Positions 15,231 through 22,989 of a DNA stretch of 22,989 nucleotides are shown here, piece after piece (positions within the stretch are counted from its first letter, which is position 1; each line of letters starts with the position of its first letter). Source of the stretch: Streptomyces sp. (GTDB lineage Bacteria > Actinomycetota > Actinomycetes > Streptomycetales > Streptomycetaceae); contig DOWQ01000343.1 of assembly GCA_003519485.1 (NCBI GenBank), forward strand, positions 507-23,495, read 5' to 3'. The position numbers were made by a program, and so were the translations under genes. Below the pieces are notes generated by a model. It did not search any database and had not been told where the DNA came from. It worked only from the letters and a program-made list of their open reading frames with translations.

Positions 15231-15259
15231 GGGGGAGACGTCTCCGTCCGATCTCCCCC
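15231..15259. terminator. candidate bidirectional terminator between DinB and cupin genes
   Basis: GGGGGAGA and TCTCCCCC form an 8-bp stem around a 13-nt loop between convergent stops. A competing palindrome GGAGACGTCTCC overlaps it. A smaller GGTGC-TTA-GCACC hairpin covers the DinB stop codon (15186-15198). Confidence 0.4.
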
Positions 15260-15273
15260 ACCGCGTCGTCGGC

Positions 15274-15669
15274 TCAGGTGCCGAGCGCGTGCCCGGTCGT
15301 TGCGTCAACATGGTCGGGGATCGCGCCGTGGCGATCGCCGACGGTCGGCGTCCCGGCCGGCTCGAACATCAGGATGGCCGCGCCGGACGGAGCGTACGGC
15401 TTGTGCTCCGTACCCCGGGGGACGGTGAAGACCGAACCCTGCGGAAGCAGGACCGTGCGCTCCCCGGCGGGCTCGCGCAAGGAGATGTGCAGCTCTCCGT
15501 CGAGCACCAGGAAGAACTCGTCGGTGTCGTCGTGGACGTGCCACAGGTGTTCGCCCTCGACCTTGGCGACGCGGACGTCGTAGTCGTTGACGCGGGTGAC
15601 GATGCGGGGGCTCCACAGGGCGTCGAAGGAGGCCAGGGCCTTGCCGAGGGAAATGGGTTCGTCGCTCAT
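15274..15669 (-). CDS. small single-domain cupin protein
   Basis: This is a 131-residue cupin. Metal-site motif 1 is present as HLWHVHDDTDEFFLVLDG, giving His residues and the Glu of the HxH...E pattern. Motif 2 appears as PRGTEHKPYA with the second-barrel His. ATG 15669 has AGGA about 8 nt upstream. Monodomain cupins of this kind include isomerases, dioxygenases and small-molecule sensors; nothing visible selects among them. It runs opposite to the broken AraC-type fragment, whose sequence begins 32 bp from this start. Confidence 0.85.
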   Translation of the reverse strand: MSDEPISLGKALASFDALWSPRIVTRVNDYDVRVAKVEGEHLWHVHDDTDEFFLVLDGELHISLREPAGERTVLLPQGSVFTVPRGTEHKPYAPSGAAILMFEPAGTPTVGDRHGAIPDHVDATTGHALGT

Positions 15670-15701
15670 GGAGCCATCCTGGGCCGTTCCGTCCGGAGCG
15701 G

Positions 15702-15988
15702 CTGGACGCACCGCTCACGGTGTCCGGTCTCGCGGCGTGTGCGGCGGTCGGTCCGGCGACGTTGCACCGCCGCTTCCGGGCCCAACTGGGCACCACGCCG
15801 CTGATGTGGCTGGCAGGAGAACGGCTCGCTCTGGCCTGCCGGTTGATCGAACGGGGGAGTCCGGCCTCGACGTGGTCGCGCGGCGCAGCGGGCTCGGTAC
15901 CGCTGCCCATTTGCGTACGCTGATGCGGCGCGAAACCGGCATTACTCCGTCGTCGTACAAGCGCCGGTTCGGGCCCGGGATGGGTTGA
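15702..15988 (+). pseudogene. remnant of an AraC/GlxA-family regulator (C-terminal DNA-binding domain only)
   Basis: The plus strand from LDAPLTVSGLAA onward reads as the AraC-type helix-turn-helix: LHRRFRAQLGTTPLMWL, then ERLALACRLIERG. After the G-run at 15853-15857 the frame is lost. The matching second half, ESGLDVVARRSGLGTAAHL then RRETGITPSSYKRRF, continues in another frame to the stop at 15988. Adding one G to that run rejoins them. The N-terminal sensor domain of about 200 residues is missing and the sequence before 15699 is unrelated. It is therefore a truncated, probably dead copy even if the frameshift were a sequencing error. Confidence 0.75.
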
Positions 15989-15990
15989 CG

Positions 15991-16032
15991 GCGGGGTCGG
16001 CCCCGTTGCTTTCGAGCGGAGACCGACCCCGC
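15991..16032 (-). terminator. candidate terminator of the encapsulin-geosmin synthase operon
   Basis: GCGGGGTCGG and CCGACCCCGC form a perfect 10-bp stem 84 nt past the geosmin synthase stop. The 22-nt loop is long, and a smaller GGGG-TCGG-CCCC hairpin could compete. Confidence 0.4.
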
Positions 16033-16116
16033 AGGCCACGGCCGTGCATGACGACCGATGCGCACGAACCGACCGGAGTGCCCCGGGCCGTCGAGCGCCG
16101 ATTCCGTACCGATTGG

Positions 16117-18366
<2,250 letters not shown>

Positions 18367-18402
18367 CCGGGTCTCCCCTTTCCTCGTGTCGCGGTGCCGC
18401 CG

Positions 18403-19773
18403 CTAGTCCCGTCCGGAGGAGATCTCGACGTTCTCCAGAACGCCGAGCGCGTCGGGCACGAGGACGGCGGCGGAGTAGTAGGTGGTGGCGAGGTAGGAGA
18501 TGACCGCCTTCTCGTCGATGCTCATGAACCGCACGGACAGTCCCGGCTCGTACTCGTCGGGGATGCCCGTCTGGTGCAGGCCGATGACGCCTTGCTCCTC
18601 CTCCCCGGTACGCATGACGATGACGGAACTGGTGCGCTCCTTCGTGATGGGGATCTTGTTGCAGGGCAGGATGGGCACCCCGCGCCAGGCCGGGACGTGG
18701 TGGCCCATCAGGTCCACGTGGTCCGGATAGAGACCGCGGGAGTTCAGCTCGCGGCCGATGGCGGCGATGGTGCGCGGGTGGGCGAGGAAGAACCTGGAGC
18801 CCCGGCGGCGGCTCAGCAGCTCGTCGAGGTCGTCGGGAGTGGGCGGGCCGGAGTGGGTCTGGATCCGCTGGTTGTACTCGGCGTTGTGCAACAGGCCGAA
18901 CTCGGGATTGTTGACCAGCTCGTGTTCCTGCCGCTCGCGCAGCGCCTCGACGGTGAGCCGCAGTTGCTGCTCGGTCTGGTTCATCGGCTTGTTGTAGAGG
19001 TCGGCCACCCGGCTGTGCACCCGCAGCACGGTCTGGGCGACGCTCAGCTCGTACTCGCGCGGATTGAGTTCGTAGTCGACGAAGGCGCCCGGCAGCTCGG
19101 CCTCGCCGGAGTGGCTGGACGCCACGCTGATCTCGGCCTCACCGCGGCCGTTCTGCCGCTGCCGGGGTAGGGAGGCGAACGCTGTCACGTGGGCCTGCAA
19201 GGCCGGTGAGCCGGCCAGCAGCGAGACGAACTCCCGCTTCGGCAGGCTCAGCAGCGTGCCACCGGTGACGGCCTTGAGGGTGTACTCCCAGGTCGCGTCG
19301 TCGCTGAGCAGACCCTGCTCGCCGACATGGTCGCCGTCGCCGATCATCCCCAACCGGGTGGGCTCGCCGTACGCGCCGCTGCCGGTCTTCTGCACCTTGC
19401 CGTGCGCGAGCAGATGGACGTGGTCGACCGGGGTGCCCTCCTCGACGAGCACCTCCCCGGCTTCGAAGTCGCGCTGGGCGAAACGGCGGGCGAGGGTGGT
19501 CAGCGTCTCCACGTCGTCGAAGCCGCGTAGTACGGCGAGCTCACCGAGTTCACGCGGAATGACCTGAACCCGCGAGCCGGTCTTGACGAATTCCACGCGT
19601 CCGTCCCCGACGGTGTAGGCCAGGCGTCGGTTGACCCGGTAGACACCGCCCTCCGTCTGCACCCAGGGCAGCACCTTGAGCAGCCAGCGCGAAGTGATCC
19701 CCTGCATCTGGGGAACGGATTTGGTAGTGGTGGCCAGATTGCGCGCGGCCGCAGTGCTGAGGCTGTGCTTCAT
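18403..19773 (-). CDS. eshA: family 2B encapsulin shell protein with cyclic-nucleotide-binding domain (EshA-like)
   Basis: The 456-residue protein has an HK97-fold shell core interrupted by a cNMP-binding domain. Residues 1-80 start the shell fold. About 82-205 form the CRP-like beta-roll (RDFEAGEVLVEEGTPVDHVHLLAHGKV, split over 101-127, and the cassette GEQGLL at 151-156). From about 230 to the end is shell: YELNPREYELSVAQT, NNPEFGLLHNAEYN, SRFFLAHPRTIAAIGREL, WRGVPILPCNKIPI. In Streptomyces this protein is known as EshA, linked to sporulation and later recognised as a self-assembling nanocompartment. No DNA-binding domain is present, so annotation as a Crp regulator would be wrong. The ribosome binding site before ATG 19773 is weak. 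It is first in an operon with geosmin synthase, which is the likely cargo. The cassette lacks the usual Arg (see findings). Confidence 0.93.
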   Translation of the reverse strand: MKHSLSTAAARNLATTTKSVPQMQGITSRWLLKVLPWVQTEGGVYRVNRRLAYTVGDGRVEFVKTGSRVQVIPRELGELAVLRGFDDVETLTTLARRFAQRDFEAGEVLVEEGTPVDHVHLLAHGKVQKTGSGAYGEPTRLGMIGDGDHVGEQGLLSDDATWEYTLKAVTGGTLLSLPKREFVSLLAGSPALQAHVTAFASLPRQRQNGRGEAEISVASSHSGEAELPGAFVDYELNPREYELSVAQTVLRVHSRVADLYNKPMNQTEQQLRLTVEALRERQEHELVNNPEFGLLHNAEYNQRIQTHSGPPTPDDLDELLSRRRGSRFFLAHPRTIAAIGRELNSRGLYPDHVDLMGHHVPAWRGVPILPCNKIPITKERTSSVIVMRTGEEEQGVIGLHQTGIPDEYEPGLSVRFMSIDEKAVISYLATTYYSAAVLVPDALGVLENVEISSGRD

Positions 19774-20150
19774 TGCCTGCTGCTACCGACATCGTCCGAT
19801 CTCCTTCGGTGACGTGCTCGATGGTTCGGGCATACGCGAAATCCCCGGTTCCCGGACAGCGGGAGTCGAGGTCTGCAGCGCTCGCTCAGGAGGCTAGGCC
19901 AGGAATTCAGTGCAGAGCCAAATACTGAGTTCGCATCACCACATCGGACGCTCTTACCACTCCCCACGTTTATGACCGTGTCCGGTGGAACCGGAAGTAC
20001 GGCTTCAGGTAGTGCCGTTCAGGCGCACGGATCCATCTGCCGGGCGGTGAAATCGGGGAGGTGGGGAGACGGGGCTTCATCGGGCCTATGAGGTGAGGTA
20101 TCAGCCGCGGGGCAGTGGCCCCGTGGCCGAGTTGCGCACCGGCAGTGCGT

Positions 20151-20166
20151 ATCAGCGTGGATTGAT
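20151..20166. promoter_or_regulatory. ArsR-like operator, site 1
   Basis: ATCAG-CGTGGA-TTGAT is an imperfect 5-6-5 inverted repeat (four of five pairs) of the ATCA...TGAT type bound by ArsR/SmtB repressors. It overlaps the -35 hexamer of the arsD promoter. Confidence 0.5.
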
Positions 20167-20191
20167 GTATCAGACTTGGCTGATGTAACGT
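20162..20191 (+). promoter_or_regulatory. predicted arsDA promoter
   Basis: TTGATG (20162-20167) and TAACGT (20186-20191) are 18 bp apart. Transcription would start near 20198, leaving a 50-nt leader with GGAAGGGG (20234-20241) as ribosome binding site for arsD. Confidence 0.5.
20169..20184. promoter_or_regulatory. ArsR-like operator, site 2
   Basis: ATCAG-ACTTGG-CTGAT is a perfect 5-6-5 inverted repeat lying wholly within the promoter spacer, 18 bp from site 1. A repressor here would block polymerase until arsenite or antimonite is bound. Confidence 0.6.
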
Positions 20192-20247
20192 CGCAGCGGT
20201 TGGTCCCTGAGAATCCGGGGACGGCCTGTTCCTGGAAGGGGTCCTGA

Positions 20248-20628
20248 ATGTCTGCTGTCGAGGTGTACGACCCGGCGATGTGCTGTTCGACCGGTGTCTG
20301 CGGGCCTTCGGTCGACCCGGCGCTGACGCAGTTCGCCGCCGACGTCGAATGGCTCGGCACTGCCGGGATCGAGGTGAACCGGTTCGGGCTGTCCACCGAG
20401 CCCGGCAAGTTCGTCGAGGACACCCAGGTGAAGGCCCTGCTTCAGGAGAAGGGCGACGACGCACTGCCCGCCGTGCTGGTCGGCGGAGTGCTGCGCTGCT
20501 CCGGGCGGTACCCCACCCGTGTGGAACTCGCCGAATGGACCGAGGTCCCCACCGAGCGCCCCGGTCTGCCGATGGCCGAGGACACCGGTGCCGGCGGCGG
20601 TTGCGGCTGCGGCCCCGAGGGCTGCTGA
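20248..20628 (+). CDS. arsD: arsenite metallochaperone ArsD
   Basis: This 126-residue protein has a thioredoxin-like fold. The N-terminal MCCSTGVCG places Cys12, Cys13 and Cys18 exactly where ArsD binds As(III) and hands it to ArsA. The body (VDPALTQFAADVEWL, VKALLQEKGDDALPAVLVGG) is typical. The tail GGGCGCGPEGC adds Cys119, Cys121 and Cys126, comparable to the extra vicinal Cys pairs of some ArsD proteins. The start has a strong GGAAGGGG and a predicted ArsR-controlled promoter. arsA begins 1 bp after the stop, so the two are coupled. Confidence 0.95.
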   Translation: MSAVEVYDPAMCCSTGVCGPSVDPALTQFAADVEWLGTAGIEVNRFGLSTEPGKFVEDTQVKALLQEKGDDALPAVLVGGVLRCSGRYPTRVELAEWTEVPTERPGLPMAEDTGAGGGCGCGPEGC

Positions 20629-20629
20629 C

Positions 20630-22456
20630 ATGACGCTCGGGGCACCGTCCGATGTCCTTGGTGGTCTGCGCGCTGCCGCGACGCCGTATCTGTTCTTCAC
20701 CGGCAAGGGCGGAGTCGGCAAGACGTCGACCGCGTCCGCGACTGCCGTGGGGCTGGCCGACGCCGGCCGGCAGGTACTCCTCGTCAGCACCGACCCGGCC
20801 TCCAACCTCGACGAAGTCCTGGGCGCACCCGCGGGACAGAACCCGACGCCCGTCCCCGGGGCGCCGGGGTTGCACGCGATGAACATCGATCCGGCCGCCG
20901 CCGCGGCGCAGTACCGCGAGAAGGTCATCGGTCCCTACCGGGCCGCTCTGCCGGCCTCGGCGGTCAGCCAGATCGAAGAGCAGCTGTCCGGTGCCTGCAC
21001 CGTTGAGATCGCCGCCTTCAACGAGTTCGTCGCGCTGCTCACCGACCCGGAGATCACGGCGCGCTTCGACCACGTCGTGTTCGACACGGCCCCGACCGGG
21101 CACACGCTGCGGCTGCTCAGCCTGCCGGCCGCGTGGTCGGACTTCCTGATCACCAACCCCGGCGGCGCCTCCTGCATCGGGCCGCTGTCCGAGCTGGGCG
21201 GCCAGCAGCAGCGGTACGCACAGGCGATGGAGGCGCTCGCCGATCCGGCGCGTACCACGGTCGCCCTGGTCACCCGCCCGGATACCGGCCCACTGGGCGA
21301 GGCCGGCCGCACGGCCGCGGAGCTCGGCGCTCTCGGCATCAGCCGGCAGCGGTTGATCGTCAACGGCGTGTTCACCGCTGAGCGTCGGGACGACCCGCTC
21401 GCCGTCGCCTGGCAGCGGCGCGCCGAAGAGGCTCTCGACCACTTGCCCGCCGACCTGGCCGGCATCACCGAGGTCGACCGGGTACCGCTGCTGCCCGTAC
21501 CGCCGATCGGGCTCCCCGCGCTGCGCTCCATGCTCGGCGCGCCCGTCAGGCAGCCGGCGCCCGAAGCAGCCACGGCGGCCTCCGGTGATCTGCTCGGGGA
21601 CAAGGGCACGGGGCTGGGATCAGTGGTGGACGAGATCGCCGCCGGCGGCCGCGGCCTGGTGATGGCGATGGGGAAGGGCGGCGTCGGGAAGACCACCGTG
21701 GCCGCGGCGATCGCCGCCGACCTCGCCCGCCGGGGGCACCCGGTCACGCTGACCACCACCGACCCCGCGGCGCACGTGGACTCGGTCGCCGGAGCCGGCG
21801 CCGGGGCTTCGGCCGGGGCCGCGAATCTGCGGATAACCCGTATCGACCCGGCCGCCGAGACCGCGGCGTACACCGCCGCTGTACTGGCGGAGGCCGGTGC
21901 CGCCCTGGATTCGGACGCGCGCAGGCTGATGGCGGAGGACCTGGAGTCGCCGTGCACGGAGGAGCTCGCGGTCTTCTTCGCCTTCGCCCGCACCGTGGCC
22001 GAGGCCGCCGACCGGTTCGTCGTGGTCGACACCGCGCCCACCGGGCACACGCTGCTGCTGCTCGACGCCTCCAGGAACTATCAGCGCCAACTCTCGCGGC
22101 AGACGGGACAGACGCCGCCGGCCGAGGCCGTGGAACTGCTGAACCGGCTGACCGACCCCGACTACACCCGGATTCTGCTGGTGACGCTGCCGGAGGCGAC
22201 TCCGGTGCACGAGGCCGCGGGGTTGCAGGCCGACCTGACCCGGGCCGGCATCAAGCCCTTCGCCTGGGTGGTCAACCAGAGCCTCGCCGCCGCCTCGCCC
22301 GTCGACCCTCTGCTGGCCGCCAAGGCCGGGGCCGAGCGCCGCTACCTGGCCGAGGTCGTCACCGAGCACGCCGAGCGCACCGCCGTTCTGCCCTGGACGG
22401 CCGAGGCGCCCATCGGCATGGAGAAGCTGATCGAACTGGCGGCTGGAGGACGGTAG
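20630..22456 (+). CDS. arsA: arsenite/antimonite-activated ATPase ArsA
   Basis: The 608-residue protein carries two homologous nucleotide-binding halves. P-loops are GKGGVGKT at 25-32 and again at 348-355. Each half has the signal sequence DTAPTGHTL (152-160 and its counterpart). The three metalloid-binding cysteines of E. coli ArsA (113, 172, 422) correspond to Cys123 (SGACTVE), Cys182 (GASCIGP) and Cys442 (ESPCTEE), so the allosteric site is complete. ArsA energises the ArsB efflux channel at the inner face of the membrane and receives As(III) from ArsD. I start at ATG 20630, one base after arsD, although the frame is open upstream. No arsB or acr3 gene follows: the next gene is convergent and unrelated, so the pump must be encoded elsewhere. 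Confidence 0.96.
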   Translation: MTLGAPSDVLGGLRAAATPYLFFTGKGGVGKTSTASATAVGLADAGRQVLLVSTDPASNLDEVLGAPAGQNPTPVPGAPGLHAMNIDPAAAAAQYREKVIGPYRAALPASAVSQIEEQLSGACTVEIAAFNEFVALLTDPEITARFDHVVFDTAPTGHTLRLLSLPAAWSDFLITNPGGASCIGPLSELGGQQQRYAQAMEALADPARTTVALVTRPDTGPLGEAGRTAAELGALGISRQRLIVNGVFTAERRDDPLAVAWQRRAEEALDHLPADLAGITEVDRVPLLPVPPIGLPALRSMLGAPVRQPAPEAATAASGDLLGDKGTGLGSVVDEIAAGGRGLVMAMGKGGVGKTTVAAAIAADLARRGHPVTLTTTDPAAHVDSVAGAGAGASAGAANLRITRIDPAAETAAYTAAVLAEAGAALDSDARRLMAEDLESPCTEELAVFFAFARTVAEAADRFVVVDTAPTGHTLLLLDASRNYQRQLSRQTGQTPPAEAVELLNRLTDPDYTRILLVTLPEATPVHEAAGLQADLTRAGIKPFAWVVNQSLAAASPVDPLLAAKAGAERRYLAEVVTEHAERTAVLPWTAEAPIGMEKLIELAAGGR

Positions 22457-22489
22457 CCGGGCGGGCCTGCGGGCCGGCCCCCGCGGGCC

Positions 22490-22516
22490 CGGCACGCAGG
22501 TCGATCCTGCGTGCCG
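22490..22516. terminator. hairpin terminator after arsA
   Basis: A perfect 11-bp stem CGGCACGCAGG/CCTGCGTGCCG with a 5-nt loop lies 33 nt past the arsA stop, between convergent genes. It can act in both directions. Confidence 0.6.
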
Positions 22517-22597
22517 TCCGTCGACCACCGCCGTCAGCCGGTCCTACGTTGTTGGCGGGTCGGAGAGTCGGCGGCGAGCCCGATAACGGGGCCGGGC

Positions 22598-22989
22598 CTA
22601 CCCGGTGGGCCGCTGGGCTCCGCCCGGGAGCCGGTACACCACGCTGGCGCGGAGCGGCCCGTCGGGCACGCTCGGGTCGTCGAAGTCCTCGGCGGGGTCG
22701 TGGGTCATACCGATGCGGCGCATCACCGCCTGTGAACGGAGGTTGGTGGCCGCCGTCACGGCAAGGATTTCCGGCAGGGCGAGCGTGGTGAATCCGAACG
22801 TCACAGCGGCCAGTGCGGCCTCGGTGGCATAGCCGCGCCCCCAGGCCGAACGGGCCAGCCGCCAGCCGGCCTCCACTCCCGTAAAAGGCATGTCCTCGTC
22901 CACCGGATCCAGTCCGGTGAACCCGATGAACTCGCCGGTGGCCGTCACCTCGACGGCCCACCAGCCCCAGCCCCGCTGATCGAGATCGG
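22598..22989 (-). CDS. GNAT-family N-acetyltransferase, N-terminus beyond the right edge
   Basis: About 130 residues are visible, with the frame still open at the edge. The incoming sequence RGWGWWAVEV plus TATGEFIGFTGL is the usual beta-hairpin before the acetyl-CoA site. WGRGYATEAALAAVTFGF then gives the Q/RxxGxG/A-type pyrophosphate-binding loop and helix of RimJ/RimL-type acetyltransferases. NLRSQAVMRRIGM is the C-terminal motif where the Asn contacts acetyl-CoA. The acceptor substrate (protein N-terminus or small amine) cannot be read from sequence. A GTG at 22948 is internal to the domain and not the true start. Confidence 0.9.
   Translation of the reverse strand, partial: DLDQRGWGWWAVEVTATGEFIGFTGLDPVDEDMPFTGVEAGWRLARSAWGRGYATEAALAAVTFGFTTLALPEILAVTAATNLRSQAVMRRIGMTHDPAEDFDDPSVPDGPLRASVVYRLPGGAQRPTG

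Larger units (their letters stand above)
19774..20247. promoter_or_regulatory. divergent region between eshA and arsD
   Basis: The right part holds the arsD promoter and two ArsR-like operators (20151-20191), plus a single ATCAG half-site at 20100-20104. A CGGGGC-AGTG-GCCCCG hairpin lies at 20108-20123. I could not assign promoter hexamers to eshA. A TCAGT/ACTGA interrupted repeat near 19908-19930 is the only symmetric element on that side. No gene seen. Confidence 0.45.

Noticed and set aside
18403..19773. Crp/Fnr transcription factor
   Set aside because: The cNMP-binding domain is followed by an HK97-type shell sequence and no helix-turn-helix.

Overview
The window is very GC-rich, with strong third-position GC bias, GTG starts and leaderless-looking genes. 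Its gene content (ethylmalonyl-CoA pathway operon, geosmin synthase, EshA-type protein) points to Streptomyces or a close relative in Streptomycetaceae. The species cannot be named from the sequence. I see no rRNA, tRNA, CRISPR array, transposase or attachment site.

Left part (1-11256). A truncated minus-strand gene starts at the left edge, followed by a small stress-type membrane protein gene and a small CxxCxG membrane protein gene. The core is a minus-strand ethylmalonyl-CoA (EMC) cluster. In transcription order it holds a fused double 3-hydroxyacyl-CoA dehydrogenase, a TetR regulator, crotonyl-CoA carboxylase/reductase (ccr), ethylmalonyl-CoA mutase (ecm), a CitE/HpcH-type CoA lyase, a MaoC-type hydratase and an acyl-CoA dehydrogenase. 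The last five genes are nearly contiguous, with ATGA overlaps or gaps of 5-12 bp. They would turn crotonyl-CoA and CO2 into ethylmalonyl-CoA, methylsuccinyl-CoA, mesaconyl-CoA, methylmalyl-CoA and finally glyoxylate plus propionyl-CoA. This supports growth on C2 units and supplies extender units for polyketides. The ccr promoter carries two TetR-type operators 22 bp apart. The dehydrogenase and tetR genes each end in a strong hairpin.

Middle part (11257-15988). This holds a HEAT-repeat protein, a convergent Pro/Gln-rich single-pass membrane protein, a PhzF-family gene broken by one missing base, a DinB/DUF664 protein, a small cupin, and the decayed C-terminal end of an AraC/GlxA-type regulator. 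Both broken genes look as if one G has been lost, so either local decay or sequencing error is possible.

Right part (15989-22989). The most striking unit is a two-gene minus-strand operon: a family 2B encapsulin shell protein (EshA-like, carrying a cyclic-nucleotide-binding domain) followed 36 bp later by a complete two-domain geosmin synthase. The textbook terpene-cyclase partner of such shells is 2-methylisoborneol synthase, so this suggests a geosmin-making protein nanocompartment. Divergent from it is an arsDA pair (arsenite metallochaperone and ArsA ATPase) under a promoter with two ArsR-like operators, with no arsR or efflux pump in view. A GNAT acetyltransferase gene runs off the right edge.
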